From assembly GCA_026129905.1 (NCBI GenBank), contig JAHCHE010000008.1, positions 214,634 through 278,633 of the forward strand: DNA of 64,000 nt, read 5' to 3'. The first letter of the stretch is position 1; each line of letters begins with the position of its first letter. Positions 48,682 through 58,245 of this stretch are shown here, piece by piece. The translations under genes were made by a program, and so were the position numbers. This DNA comes from Bryobacteraceae bacterium (GTDB lineage Bacteria; Acidobacteriota; Terriglobia; Bryobacterales; Bryobacteraceae). A model generated the notes under the pieces. The model saw only the letters and a program-made list of their open reading frames with translations. It made no database searches and had not been told where the DNA came from.

Positions 48682-49815
48682 ATGCTCTACTGGCTGCTAT
48701 TCGAGACGCTGGGTCCGCACTTCGGTCCGCTGCGGCTGTTCGGTTACGTGACGTTCCGGACGGCGCTGGCGAGCCTGACGGCGCTGGTGGTCTCAATCGC
48801 GGTCGGGCCGTGGTTGATCCGGAAACTGCGGGAATTCCAAATCGGGCAGCATATTCGCGAAGACGGCCCGAAATCGCACCAGAAGAAGGCCGGAACGCCG
48901 ACAATGGGCGGGCTGCTGATCATCATCGCGGTGGCGGCGCCGACGCTGCTGTTCTCCAACCTGCGCAATCCGCAGGTGTGGGTGGCCCTGTTCGGAATGC
49001 TGGGCTTCGGCGCGATCGGGTTCTGGGACGACTACACGAAGATCAAGCGCAAGCGAAACCTGGGTCTGACGGCGCGGGCTAAGTTCGGGTTGCAGGTGCT
49101 GGTGGCGCTCGCCGTGGGGGTGCTGCTGCTAATCCTGCACTACTACAACCGTTACGACACCGCGATGAACGTGCCGTTTTTCAAGGAATTCAAGCCGGAC
49201 CTGCTGATTCACCGCTGGATTAATAGCCCGTACGCCTACCCCCTGGCCTTTCTGTTTTTTTTCGGGTTCGTGGCGCTGGTGCTGGTGGGATCGGCGAACG
49301 CGGTGAACCTGACGGACGGGCTGGACGGTCTGGCGATCGGATTGATGATCATCGCGGCGGGCGCGATGACGGTGCTGACGTACACCAGCGGTCACGCGCT
49401 GTGGGCGCAATACCTGGATCTGGCGCGGGTGTGGGGAGCGGCGGAGCTGACGATCTTCTGTGGGGCGCTGACCGGGGCGTCTTTGGGCTTCCTCTGGTAT
49501 AACGCGCATCCGGCGCAGGTTTTCATGGGCGACGTCGGCTCGCTGTCGCTGGGCGGTGCGTTGGGCGTGGTGGCGTCGCTGATCAAGCAGGAAATTCTGC
49601 TGATTTTCATCGGCGGGGTGTTCGTGATCGAAGCGCTGTCGGTGATTCTGCAGGTGGCGAGCTTCAAGCTACGCGGGAAGCGGATCTTCCGGATGGCGCC
49701 GCTGCATCATCACTTCGAGCAGATCGGCTGGGCGGAGTCGAAGATTATCACCCGCTTCTGGATTACGGGAATCGTGATGGCGCTGTTCGCGCTGACGACG
49801 TTGAAGCTGAGGTAA
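48682..49815 (+). CDS. mraY: Phospho-MurNAc-pentapeptide translocase
   Basis: A 377-residue polytopic membrane enzyme making lipid I from UDP-MurNAc-pentapeptide and undecaprenyl phosphate. Signatures: [60 protein letters not shown] with the catalytic Asp, and [17 protein letters not shown] then [20 protein letters not shown]. About ten membrane spans. It starts 6 nt after murF and ends 1 nt before murD. Confidence 0.96.
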   Translation: MLYWLLFETLGPHFGPLRLFGYVTFRTALASLTALVVSIAVGPWLIRKLREFQIGQHIREDGPKSHQKKAGTPTMGGLLIIIAVAAPTLLFSNLRNPQVWVALFGMLGFGAIGFWDDYTKIKRKRNLGLTARAKFGLQVLVALAVGVLLLILHYYNRYDTAMNVPFFKEFKPDLLIHRWINSPYAYPLAFLFFFGFVALVLVGSANAVNLTDGLDGLAIGLMIIAAGAMTVLTYTSGHALWAQYLDLARVWGAAELTIFCGALTGASLGFLWYNAHPAQVFMGDVGSLSLGGALGVVASLIKQEILLIFIGGVFVIEALSVILQVASFKLRGKRIFRMAPLHHHFEQIGWAESKIITRFWITGIVMALFALTTLKLR

Positions 49816-49816
49816 C

Positions 49817-51163
49817 GTGCTGAACATTACCGGAGCGAGGGTTTTGGTCGTGGGGCTGGGGCTTTCCGGCTTTGCCGCGCTGGAACTGCTCCGCGGCAAG
49901 TGCGCCTCGCTTCATGCCACGGACGTGAATCCGCTGGAGACGATGGCGGGAGCGGTCGAACGGCTGGCCTCGCTCGGCGCGTCGTTCACGTTGCAGGATC
50001 CGAGCGCGTTCGAGGGGGCTGACTTGATCATCGTCTCCCCGGGCGTTCCGGCGGACCTTAAGGAGCTGGAGGCGGCGCGGGAACGCGGGGTTCCCGTGAT
50101 CGGCGAACTCGAGCTGGCGAGCTACTTCCTGCGCGGACCGGTGATCGGCATCACGGGCTCGAACGGAAAGACAACCACGACGGCGCTGGCAGGCCACATT
50201 TTGCATGCTTCCGGGATACCCGCGCAGGTAGGCGGCAACATCGGGACGCCGCCCGCGGCGATGGTGGACGCAAGCCGTCCCTGGCAGTGGAACGTGCTCG
50301 AGCTCTCGAGTTTCCAGCTCGAGACGATTGTCCGTTTCCGGGCGAAAGTGGCGGTCGCGTTGAACGTAACGCCGGATCACCTGGACCGGCACCACACGAT
50401 GGAAGCCTACGCCGCGGCGAAGCGCCGGCTGTTCGAAACCCAGCGGTACGGAGACTTCGCCGTGCTCAACGCGGACGACGCGGTTTGCGTTTCCTACGGA
50501 GCGCTGCGGGCGCGGACCGTTTGGTTCAGCGGCGCGCGAAAGCTGGAGAGCGGCCTGTGGCTGGAGGACGGGCGCGTGGCGATCGAGGGCGAGACGCTGA
50601 TCGAGGCGTCCGAGGTTCCGTTGCGCGGGCGGCACAACCTGGAGAACGTCATGGCGGCCGCGGCCGTCGCACAGATCGCCGGGGCTACGGCAACGTCGAT
50701 CCGGGAGGCAATCCGCACGTTCCCGGGCGTCGAGCACCGCCTGGAATTTGTGCGCAACCTGGACGGGGTGGATTTCTACAACGACTCGAAGGCGACCAAT
50801 GTGGACGCGACCTTGAAGGCTCTCGACGCGTTCGACGGCGGGTTGTGGGTGATTCTGGGCGGCAAGGACAAAGGAAGCGACTACGGCGCGCTGCGGGCGC
50901 CCCTGAAGGCGAAGGCGCGGGCGGCGCTGCTGATCGGGGCGTCGTCGTCGAAGATCGATGCGCACCTGGGCGACGCCGTCGAGAAGATTCATTGCGGGGC
51001 GCTCGAGCGGGCCGTACAGGAGGCATGGGGGCGCGCCGCGGCGGGAGACACGGTGCTGCTGGCGCCGGCGTGCGCGAGCTTCGATCAATTCCAGAACTAT
51101 GAGCATCGCGGGAGGGCATTCAAAGAGGCGGTGCGGAAGCTGGAGGTACGTTCTTGCGCCTGA
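49817..51163 (+). CDS. murD: UDP-MurNAc-L-alanine:D-glutamate ligase
   Basis: A 448-residue Mur ligase adding D-Glu. N-terminal VLVVGLGLSGFAALELL, VSPGVPADLKELEAARERGV, P-loop GITGSNGKTTTTALAGHIL, GGNIGTPPAAMVDASRPWQW, LELSSFQLETIV, LNVTPDHLDRHHTMEAYAAA and YNDSKATNVDATLKALDAF are diagnostic. Start GTG 49817, one base after the mraY stop. The ftsW start lies inside its last codons. Confidence 0.95.
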   Translation: MLNITGARVLVVGLGLSGFAALELLRGKCASLHATDVNPLETMAGAVERLASLGASFTLQDPSAFEGADLIIVSPGVPADLKELEAARERGVPVIGELELASYFLRGPVIGITGSNGKTTTTALAGHILHASGIPAQVGGNIGTPPAAMVDASRPWQWNVLELSSFQLETIVRFRAKVAVALNVTPDHLDRHHTMEAYAAAKRRLFETQRYGDFAVLNADDAVCVSYGALRARTVWFSGARKLESGLWLEDGRVAIEGETLIEASEVPLRGRHNLENVMAAAAVAQIAGATATSIREAIRTFPGVEHRLEFVRNLDGVDFYNDSKATNVDATLKALDAFDGGLWVILGGKDKGSDYGALRAPLKAKARAALLIGASSSKIDAHLGDAVEKIHCGALERAVQEAWGRAAAGDTVLLAPACASFDQFQNYEHRGRAFKEAVRKLEVRSCA

Positions 51164-52290
51164 GAACCGACTGGCCGTTATTCGCCACGGTGCTGTTCAT
51201 GGTGTCGCTGGGGCTGGTGTTCGTATTCAGCGCGTCCTCGGTGGTGGCCGAGATGCGGTACCGGGAACAGGCCTACTTCTTCCTGCTGCGACAGGCAGGC
51301 GCGGCCGTGGTGGCTTTATGCGCCCTGATGCTGCTGAGCCGCTGGGACTATCGCAAGCTCTGCTCGGAGCGCTGGGCATTCACGCCGCTTGGCATCGTGC
51401 TGGGCCTGCTGATCCTGGTGTACTTCCTGGACCGGGACACCCACCGATGGCTGCGGCTCGGGCCGCTGAGCATACAGCCGTCGGAGTTCGCCAAGCCTGC
51501 GCTGATCGTGTTCCTGGCGTACCTGGTGACGCTGCGCGCCTCCGATATCAACAGCCGCCACACGCTGCTCCAGGCGGGCATGGCGATGGCCATCCTGGGC
51601 GGACTGGTGGGCAACGCGGACCTGGGCACTGGGGTGGTGCTGACCGGCATTGCCGGGGCGGTGTTCTTCGTCGCGGGCATGGAGCGGCGCTACTTCAAAA
51701 TCGCGTTCGTCCTTGCGGCGGTGATGGCCGTGGCCGCCGTGGTTTCGCAACCGTACCGTCTGCAACGGGTAATTCACTGGTTCGACGCCGAGCACAAGAT
51801 CCTCGACCGGATCGATCCCACCGGGACCATCAAGGCGTACGAGCACAGCACGTCGGCGCCGCCGGACACCAACCACCAGTCTTACCAGGCCAAACTCGCG
51901 TTCGGCGCGGGAGGCGTGCTGGGGACGGGCTTAATGCAGGGCAACCAGAAGCTGGGCTTCCTGCCCGAAGCGCATACGGATTTCATTTACGCGATTGTCG
52001 GCGAAGAACTGGGCCTGTTCGGTTCGGTGGCGGTGCTGGCGGGCGTAATCGTTATTTTCTGGCGGGGCCTGCGCCTTTACTGGCTCGCGCTGGACGATTT
52101 TGGTCGTTATCTCGCGGTGGGCATCACCGTGAGCATCGTGTTTCAGGCGTTCATCAACATGAGCGTCGCGTTGGGCCTGGGTCCGACGAAAGGCATTCCG
52201 CTGCCGTTGATCAGCTACGGCGGGAGTTCGCTGCTGAGCACGATGACCTCGCTTGGTTTACTGCTGAGCGTGAGCGAACGTGCGCGGTGA
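51154..52290 (+). CDS. ftsW: Septal peptidoglycan polymerase FtsW (SEDS family)
   Basis: A 378-residue SEDS glycosyltransferase with about ten membrane spans. MVSLGLVFVFSASSVVAEMR, RWLRLGPLSIQPSEFAKPAL, NADLGTGVVL with the catalytic-type Asp, YQAKLAFGAGGVLGTGLMQG, LPEAHTDFIYAIVGEELGLF and KGIPLPLISYGGSSLLSTMT are typical. Start TTG 51154 overlaps murD by 10 nt; GGAGG lies 7 nt upstream. murG overlaps its end by 11 nt. It works with FtsI. Confidence 0.95.
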   Translation: MRLRTDWPLFATVLFMVSLGLVFVFSASSVVAEMRYREQAYFFLLRQAGAAVVALCALMLLSRWDYRKLCSERWAFTPLGIVLGLLILVYFLDRDTHRWLRLGPLSIQPSEFAKPALIVFLAYLVTLRASDINSRHTLLQAGMAMAILGGLVGNADLGTGVVLTGIAGAVFFVAGMERRYFKIAFVLAAVMAVAAVVSQPYRLQRVIHWFDAEHKILDRIDPTGTIKAYEHSTSAPPDTNHQSYQAKLAFGAGGVLGTGLMQGNQKLGFLPEAHTDFIYAIVGEELGLFGSVAVLAGVIVIFWRGLRLYWLALDDFGRYLAVGITVSIVFQAFINMSVALGLGPTKGIPLPLISYGGSSLLSTMTSLGLLLSVSERAR

Positions 52291-53365
52291 AGGCGGCGGC
52301 AGGTTTTTGATGGCGGGAGGCGGCACGGGCGGACACGTGATTCCGGCGCTGGCGGTGGCGCGGGAGTTGCGGCGCCGCGGGCACGAGGCGTTTTTTGTCG
52401 GTACGCGAACGGGCATGGAGGCGACACTGGTTCCTGCGGAGGGATTTCCGATCGATTGGATCGAGATCGGCGGCCTGAAGCGCGTGGGCGCGGCGCGGGC
52501 GTTCCGGACGCTGGGGCAGTTGCCGGCGAGCGTGTTTCAGGTGGCGCGCCTGATCGAGAAAATCCGTCCGCAAGCGACGTTCAGCATGGGCGGGTACGCG
52601 GCCGGACCGGTGGTGCTGGCGGCGTGGCTGCGGCGGCTGCCGGTGGCGGTGATGGAACCGAACGCCGTGCCCGGCTTCACCAATCGCCGCATCGGGCGCT
52701 TTGTGGCGCGGGCGCTGCTCAGCTTTCCCGAGACGGCCCGGTACTTCCCGCCGGGCCGGAGCGAGGTGACGGGACTACCGGTGAGGAGCGAGTTCTTCTC
52801 GATTCCGCCGAAGCGGCGCGAGGAGCCGCTGACGGTGCTGGTGACGGGCGGAAGCCGCGGATCGCGGACGCTGAACCGCGCGGCGAAAGAGAGCTGGCCG
52901 CTGTTCCGCGATTCCGGGTTCCCCGTTCGCTTCATCCATCAAACCGGGACCGAAGGATGGGCGGAAATCGACGCGGAGTTCCGGCGCAGCGGGCTGGAAG
53001 GGGAGGTGGTTCCGTTTCTGGACGACATGGCGCGGGCGTTCGCGGCGGCGGACCTGGTGGTGTGCCGGTCCGGCGCCGGCGCGGTGGCGGAGGTGGCGGC
53101 GGCGGGAAAGCCGTCGATCCTGGTTCCCTTCCCCTTCGCGGCGGACGATCATCAGCTTCGCAACGCGGAGGCATTTGAGCGGGCCGGCGCGGCCAGGCTG
53201 GTCCGGGACGCGGAGATGACGGGAAAGAGGCTCTTCGAGCAGGCGGCGGCGCTTGCCGCGGAGCCCGGAACGCTCGAGCGCATGGGCGAAGCGGCGCGGA
53301 AGTTCGCCAAGCCATGGGCCGCGCAGCGCGCGGCGGACGTGCTGGAGGAGATCGGCGGAAGGTGA
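52280..53365 (+). CDS. murG: UDP-GlcNAc:lipid I N-acetylglucosaminyltransferase
   Basis: A 361-residue GT28 enzyme that makes lipid II at the inner face of the membrane. FLMAGGGTGGHVIPALAVAR (donor loop), EGFPIDWIEIGGLKRVG, SMGGYAAGPVVLAAWLRRLP, MEPNAVPGFTNRRIGRFVAR, VLVTGGSRGSRTLNRA and VVCRSGAGAVAEVAAAGKPS then PFPFAADDHQLRNAEAF are typical MurG motifs; the usual HEQN is MEPN here. Start GTG 52280. Confidence 0.95.
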   Translation: MRGEGGGRFLMAGGGTGGHVIPALAVARELRRRGHEAFFVGTRTGMEATLVPAEGFPIDWIEIGGLKRVGAARAFRTLGQLPASVFQVARLIEKIRPQATFSMGGYAAGPVVLAAWLRRLPVAVMEPNAVPGFTNRRIGRFVARALLSFPETARYFPPGRSEVTGLPVRSEFFSIPPKRREEPLTVLVTGGSRGSRTLNRAAKESWPLFRDSGFPVRFIHQTGTEGWAEIDAEFRRSGLEGEVVPFLDDMARAFAAADLVVCRSGAGAVAEVAAAGKPSILVPFPFAADDHQLRNAEAFERAGAARLVRDAEMTGKRLFEQAAALAAEPGTLERMGEAARKFAKPWAAQRAADVLEEIGGR

Positions 53366-53410
53366 GCGGCGCGATAGTCGCGGAATACGCGGTATTCGAG
53401 ACGTCAAGTA

Positions 53411-53440
53411 TTGACATAGGGTCCGAAAAACCGGAACAAT
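53411..53440 (+). promoter_or_regulatory. Possible internal promoter upstream of murC
   Basis: A perfect -35 TTGACA (53411-53416) is followed after 18 bp by AACAAT (53435-53440), a 4/6 -10 match, in an unusually AT-rich 86-bp gap between murG and murC. Predicted initiation falls about 5 nt before ATG 53452. murC has no Shine-Dalgarno. This is the only gap of its size inside the cluster before ftsZ. Confidence 0.4.
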
Positions 53441-53451
53441 ACGGTATAAAA

Positions 53452-54831
53452 ATGTTTTTTAAGCCGCAGCGCATCCATTTTGTCGGGATTGGGGGCATCG
53501 GCATGAGCGGCATCGCGGAGGTGCTGCTGAACCTGGGCTACCAGGTCTCCGGCTCGGATGCGCGCCTCACCAGCATCACGGACCGGCTGGCGTCGCTGGG
53601 AGCGGCCATTCACCGGGGACACGACCCCTCGCACATCGGCGACGCGAAAGTGGTGGTGATCTCGTCGGCGGTGAAAGAGGACAACCCCGAGGTTCGGGAG
53701 GCGCGAAGGCGGCAACTCGCGGTGATTCCGCGCGGGGAACTGCTGGCCGAGCTGATGCGGCTGAAGTTCGGCATCGCGGTGGCCGGGAGCCACGGGAAGA
53801 CCACCACGACGTCGATGATCGCCACGCTGCTCAGCCACGCCGGTCTCGATCCGACGGTGGTGGTGGGCGGCCGGGTGGGCGCGATGGGCGGAACGAACGC
53901 GCGGGTCGGATCGAGCGATTTCCTGGTGGTGGAGTCGGACGAAAGCGACGGCTCGTTCCTGAAGCTGGCCCCGATTCTGGCGATTATCACGAACATCGAC
54001 CGGGAGCACCTGGACAACTACGGGACGTTCGAGGCGGTGCTGGCGGCTTTCGCGGATTTCGCCAACAAGATCCCGTTCTACGGAGCGACGATTTTGTGCC
54101 TGGACGATGAGAACGCTAGACAGATCCTGCCGCGGATCGGGCGGAGGGTAATCACGTACGGGCGGAGCCCGCAAGCCGATTACGTGGTGAGCGACGAGGA
54201 GAGAGAGCCGTTCGCCACTTGGTTCCGGCTGCGGTCGCGGGACCACGAGCTGGGCGTGTTCCGGCTCAACGCGCCGGGCGCGCACAACGTGTTGAATGCG
54301 GCGGCGGCGGTGGCGACGGCGCTGGAACTCGAGGTGGACCTGGAGCGGATCCGCTCCGGCCTGCGCGAGTACGCGGGAGTGGAACGGCGGTTCCAGATCC
54401 GGGGCGAGGTCGCGGGCGTCACGGTGGTGGACGACTACGGACACCATCCCACGGAAATCCGCGCGACGCTGGAGACGGCGCGGCAGTGCGGCTACCGGCG
54501 CGCGCTGGTGCTCTTCCAGCCTCACCGCTACACCCGGACGCAGTTGCTCCTGGACGAGTTTGCCGGCGCGTTTCACCAGGCCGACCGGCTCTATGTGCTG
54601 GACATCTACGCGGCTTCGGAAAAGCCGATCGAAGGCGTGACGGCGGCGGCGCTAGTGGAGCGGATCCGGGAGTTCGGCCACCGGGCGGCGATGCACGCCG
54701 GGACGCTGGAAAACGCGGTGGAAGCGGCGCTGCGCGACGCCGAACCCGGAGACGCGATCCTGACGCTGGGCGCGGGCAACGTATCGCAGGCAGGCGAGTT
54801 GCTGTTGCGCGGCTTGGAGGAGAGGCGGTAG
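53452..54831 (+). CDS. murC: UDP-MurNAc-L-alanine ligase
   Basis: A 459-residue Mur ligase. HFVGIGGIGMSGIAEVLLNL, VVISSAVKEDNPEVREARRR, P-loop VAGSHGKTTTTSMIATLL, VESDESDGSFLKLAPILAII, TNIDREHLDNYGTFEAVLAA and VVDDYGHHPTEIRATLETAR identify it. The open frame extends upstream to 53314 inside murG, but ATG 53452 fits the family start. No ribosome site precedes it; a TTGACA-type promoter lies just upstream, so murC may be translated from a near-leaderless mRNA. ftsQ starts the base after its stop. Confidence 0.95.
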   Translation: MFFKPQRIHFVGIGGIGMSGIAEVLLNLGYQVSGSDARLTSITDRLASLGAAIHRGHDPSHIGDAKVVVISSAVKEDNPEVREARRRQLAVIPRGELLAELMRLKFGIAVAGSHGKTTTTSMIATLLSHAGLDPTVVVGGRVGAMGGTNARVGSSDFLVVESDESDGSFLKLAPILAIITNIDREHLDNYGTFEAVLAAFADFANKIPFYGATILCLDDENARQILPRIGRRVITYGRSPQADYVVSDEEREPFATWFRLRSRDHELGVFRLNAPGAHNVLNAAAAVATALELEVDLERIRSGLREYAGVERRFQIRGEVAGVTVVDDYGHHPTEIRATLETARQCGYRRALVLFQPHRYTRTQLLLDEFAGAFHQADRLYVLDIYAASEKPIEGVTAAALVERIREFGHRAAMHAGTLENAVEAALRDAEPGDAILTLGAGNVSQAGELLLRGLEERR

Positions 54832-55665
54832 ATGGGAAAGAAAAAGGGCAACGGCGAACGTCCGCGGCGCGCCTGGCGAGCCGCGCTCCCGTGGGTGCTG
54901 TCCACGCTGTCGCTGGCGGCGGCGCTGGTGGCCGGCGTTGCGGCCTTTCAGCAGATCGAGCGGCTGCTGATCGAGGACCGGCGGTTCGCGCTCGGCTCGG
55001 CCGAGGAGTATTCGGACGCCAAGCCGGACATCCGCATCGCGGGCGTCGAACATGCCTCGCCAGAGACGGTGATGAACGTATTCGCCGCCGATGCCGGCCG
55101 AAGCCTGTACCTGTTCCCGATCGAGGCGCGGCGGCGCCGGCTGCTGGCGGTGGACTGGGTGAAAAACGCCTCGGTCGCCCGCATCTGGCCAAACCGGCTC
55201 GAGGTGAAGGTGGAAGAACGGCAGCCGGTGGCGTTCGTGCAGTTGCCTCCGCGGCGCTCCGGCCAGTTGTACAACGTCGCGTTGATCGACAACGAAGGGG
55301 TGATTCTGGAGAAGCCGCCCGGCGCCACGTACGACTTGCCGGTCCTCACCGGGTTGCGGGACGACCAGAGCGCGGCCATGCGCGCGGTGCGCGTGAGGCG
55401 CTACCTCCAGATGTGCGCCGAACTCGCCGACGAGCTGTGCGGCAAAGTCTCCGAAGTCGACGTCGCGGATCCGAACAACCTGCGGATCCGGATGACGGCG
55501 GCGGGCGATTCCGTGCTGCTGACGCTGGGGCGCGAACACTACCTGGCGCGGGTCCGGCGCTTCCTGGACCACTATGCGGAGATTCACCGGCGCCTGCCGG
55601 CGGCGACGAGATTCGATTTGCGGCTGGACGACCGGATCACGGCCGTGGACGGGGTGACGCAATGA
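54832..55665 (+). CDS. ftsQ: Cell division protein FtsQ
   Basis: A 277-residue bitopic divisome protein. A short basic cytoplasmic tail (KKKGNGERPRRAWRAA), one membrane span (LSTLSLAAALVAGVAAFQQI), then a POTRA domain (IRIAGVEHASPETVMNVFAA, with SLYLFPIEARRRRLLAVDWV) and a beta domain (VKNASVARIWPNRLEVKVEE, RQPVAFV). FtsQ links FtsL/FtsB to the early divisome. It abuts murC directly and its stop overlaps ftsA by 4 nt. Confidence 0.9.
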   Translation: MGKKKGNGERPRRAWRAALPWVLSTLSLAAALVAGVAAFQQIERLLIEDRRFALGSAEEYSDAKPDIRIAGVEHASPETVMNVFAADAGRSLYLFPIEARRRRLLAVDWVKNASVARIWPNRLEVKVEERQPVAFVQLPPRRSGQLYNVALIDNEGVILEKPPGATYDLPVLTGLRDDQSAAMRAVRVRRYLQMCAELADELCGKVSEVDVADPNNLRIRMTAAGDSVLLTLGREHYLARVRRFLDHYAEIHRRLPAATRFDLRLDDRITAVDGVTQ

Positions 55666-56903
55666 AAACCAACGGGCAAGGCGCGGTGTTTTCCAGCGCA
55701 TCGAAGAACGGAAAAAAGCAGCTCGCTGTGGGCATCGATGCGGGGAGTTGGCGATCGCGTTGCGCCGTTCTGGCGGTGGACGACGGGGCGCTGCGGTTCC
55801 TCGGGTGCGGGGACGCGCCGGCCGGCGGTTGGTACCGCGGCCGGGTTTCGGATCAGGGCCGGGTGGCGGCCTCCATTCACGCAGCGGTGCGCGCGGCGGA
55901 AGCCGACGCCGGCGTGCAGGTGGAGTCCGGCGTGTTGGGCGTCGGCGGACCAACCGTACAAGGACTGGACAGCCACTGGGCCTACCGCTTTCCGAGACCC
56001 CGCGAGATTTCCTACGAGGAGATGTCCTACGCGATCGAGCAGGGCGCGAACCTGAATCTGGAAAGCGACAGGATGATCCTGCACGTGTGCCCGCAGTTTT
56101 TCACGGTGGACGGACATCCGGGGTACACCGACCCGCGGGGCTTGGCCTGTTCGCGTCTGGAGGCGAACGTACACCTGGTTACGACCTCGACCCAGGAGAC
56201 GCAGAACATCGTCTCCGCGATGCACCAGGCGCACCTGTCGGTGGAGGAAACGGTGTTCGAGCCGTTGGCGGCCGCCTACGCTTCCGTGCTGCCGGACGAA
56301 CGCAGCCGGGGCGTGGCGGTGATCGATATCGGCATGCAATCGACCGACCTGGTGATTTACGAAGGCGACGCGCTGGTGCACGCCACCAGCATCCGGATTT
56401 CGGGCGACCACCTGACCCGCGATGTCGCCTGCGGCCTGGGCGTGTCCTACGAGGACGCCGAGGACTTGAAGAAGGACTACGGCTGCGCGCTGCTTGGGCT
56501 GACCGGCGACAACAGCTCGGTGGTTGTTCCGGCGCACGACGGGCGGCAGGCGCGCGAGGTGTCGCGGCGGGACTTGAACCGGGTGCTGGACGCGCGCGCG
56601 GAGGAGTTGTTCGTGTACACCGCAGCGGAGATCGCGCGGGTCGGGATGGAGAAGTCGCTGCTGGAAGGCGTGGTGCTGACCGGATCGGCGATTCTGCTGA
56701 ACGGAATGCTCGACATGGCGGAGAGGGTGCTGAATTGCCAGGCCCGCAACGGGCTGGCGGTGGGAATTAAGGACCTGCCGGTGGACGTCAACACGCCCGC
56801 GTGGACGGCGTCGTTCGGACTGGCAATGTATTCGGCGCGGCTGAAGCTGCGAAAAGAGAGCAAGCGCAAAGCGCCGGGACTGCTGGAACTGGTATTGCGC
56901 TGA
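55662..56903 (+). CDS. ftsA: Cell division protein FtsA
   Basis: A 413-residue actin-fold ATPase that ties FtsZ to the membrane. Phosphate-1 AVGIDAGSWRSRCAVLAVDD, the 1C domain block ESGVLGVGGPTVQGLDS, phosphate-2 GVAVIDIGMQSTDLVIYEGD, VHATSIRISGDHLTRDVACG and adenosine-site GVVLTGSAILLNGMLDMAER are visible. The C-terminal KKAPGLLELVLR-type end (KRKAPGLLELVLR) is a likely amphipathic membrane helix. ATG 55662 overlaps ftsQ by 4 nt. Confidence 0.93.
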   Translation: MKTNGQGAVFSSASKNGKKQLAVGIDAGSWRSRCAVLAVDDGALRFLGCGDAPAGGWYRGRVSDQGRVAASIHAAVRAAEADAGVQVESGVLGVGGPTVQGLDSHWAYRFPRPREISYEEMSYAIEQGANLNLESDRMILHVCPQFFTVDGHPGYTDPRGLACSRLEANVHLVTTSTQETQNIVSAMHQAHLSVEETVFEPLAAAYASVLPDERSRGVAVIDIGMQSTDLVIYEGDALVHATSIRISGDHLTRDVACGLGVSYEDAEDLKKDYGCALLGLTGDNSSVVVPAHDGRQAREVSRRDLNRVLDARAEELFVYTAAEIARVGMEKSLLEGVVLTGSAILLNGMLDMAERVLNCQARNGLAVGIKDLPVDVNTPAWTASFGLAMYSARLKLRKESKRKAPGLLELVLR

Positions 56904-56983
56904 GGCGACATCGGACTCAGCGGGGACTGATGAGCAACACGGCCGTGACCGCAGGGAGCCCGGCCGAATGAAGGAGGTAAAAC

Positions 56984-58213
56984 ATGCCACAGGGAAACTT
57001 GGCGGTGAACGATCTGAAGTACGAGTTTGCCGATGAGGATCGCTCTCTGGGTACCCGGATCAAGGTGATCGGCGTCGGCGGCGGCGGCTCCAACGCGATC
57101 GCCCGAATGATGGACAACGGGCTGGCGGGGGTGCAGTTCTACGTGATCAACACCGACCAGCAGGCGCTGATGGCGTCGCCGGCTCGGAACAAGCTGGCCA
57201 TCGGCGCGCGTATCACCGGCGGGTTGGGCGTGGGCTCGGATCCGGCGGTGGGCCGCAAGGCGGCGTTGGACGACACGGAACGGATCATCGAACTGCTGGA
57301 AGGCGCGGACATGGTGTTCGTTACCGCCGGTCTGGGCGGCGGCACCGGGACGGGCGCTGCTCCCGTCGTGGCCGCGCTGGCGAAGGAACTGGGCGCGCTG
57401 ACGGTGGCGGTGGTGACGAAGCCGTTCACGTTCGAGGGTCCGCAGCGGAAGAAGATGGCGGAGCGGGGTTTGACGGACCTGGCCTCGACAGTGGACACGG
57501 TGATCTCGATCCCGAACGACCGGCTGTTGGAACTTCTTCCGCGCGGAACAAGCTTCGTCGAGGCGTTTCGCACCGCCGACGACGTGCTGCGGCAGGGCGT
57601 GCAGGGCATCAGCGACATCATCACCACGCCGGGCCTCATCAACCGCGACTTCTCCGACGTAAAGGCGATCATGCTCGGAATGGGCTTTGCCATGCTGGGC
57701 ACGGCGGCGGCCAAAGGAGAGAATGCGGCGGTGGAGGCGGCGCGCCGGGCGATCAGTTGTCCGCTGCTGGAAGAGGGCGGCGTCATCGGCGCGCGCGGGC
57801 TGCTGATCAACTTCACGGCGACCAACGCGCTCGGCATTCACGACGTAAACGAAGCCTGCTCGCTGATCCGGGAGGCCACCCAGAACGACGACGTGCAGCT
57901 CAGCTTCGGCGTGGTGTTGAACGAATCGATGGGCGACGAAGTGAAGATTACGGTGATCGCCACCGGTTTCCTGCGGGAGAACCTGCCGGAAATCGAGCGG
58001 CGGCCGGCGTCGGAGTTCATCGACGAAAGCGCCATGCGGCGGCGCGAAGCGCCCCGGCCACAGCCGGTAATGACCGCTCCGGAGCCGGAGCGGGAGATGG
58101 AGATGGCGCCGGAGCCGGTGATGGCGGGACGCGCGCAGCCGGCCCCGTACGACTACGAAGACGAGCTGGAAGTTCCGGCGTTCGTTCGCAACGAGCGCGG
58201 CGGCTATAAATAG
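56984..58213 (+). CDS. ftsZ: Cell division protein FtsZ
   Basis: A 409-residue tubulin homologue. IKVIGVGGGGSNAIARMMDN, tubulin signature GLGGGTGTGAAPVVAALAK, the T7 loop NRDFSDVKAIMLGMGFAMLG and a Pro/Glu/Arg-rich linker of about 50 residues lead to the C-terminal peptide LEVPAFVRNERGGYK that binds FtsA and other partners. The strong AAGGAGGTAAAAC before ATG 56984 suits its high expression. It is the last gene of the cluster, 80 bp after ftsA. Confidence 0.97.
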   Translation: MPQGNLAVNDLKYEFADEDRSLGTRIKVIGVGGGGSNAIARMMDNGLAGVQFYVINTDQQALMASPARNKLAIGARITGGLGVGSDPAVGRKAALDDTERIIELLEGADMVFVTAGLGGGTGTGAAPVVAALAKELGALTVAVVTKPFTFEGPQRKKMAERGLTDLASTVDTVISIPNDRLLELLPRGTSFVEAFRTADDVLRQGVQGISDIITTPGLINRDFSDVKAIMLGMGFAMLGTAAAKGENAAVEAARRAISCPLLEEGGVIGARGLLINFTATNALGIHDVNEACSLIREATQNDDVQLSFGVVLNESMGDEVKITVIATGFLRENLPEIERRPASEFIDESAMRRREAPRPQPVMTAPEPEREMEMAPEPVMAGRAQPAPYDYEDELEVPAFVRNERGGYK

Positions 58214-58245
58214 GCGGCGAGGGAAAATCCGAGCGGCTCGCCGCC
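58213..58245. terminator. Stem-loop after ftsZ
   Basis: GGCGGCGAG (58213-58221) pairs perfectly with CTCGCCGCC (58237-58245) across a 15-base loop, starting at the ftsZ stop codon. No U-tract follows, so classical rho-independent termination is doubtful, but it is well placed to end or protect the dcw transcript. Confidence 0.45.

Noticed and set aside
49763..51106. 447-codon - strand frame
   Set aside because: Antisense of murD; composition is a shadow of a GC-rich gene.
54219..55661. + frame open upstream of ftsA through murC and ftsQ
   Set aside because: Shadow of murC/ftsQ coding; FtsA homology starts at 55662.
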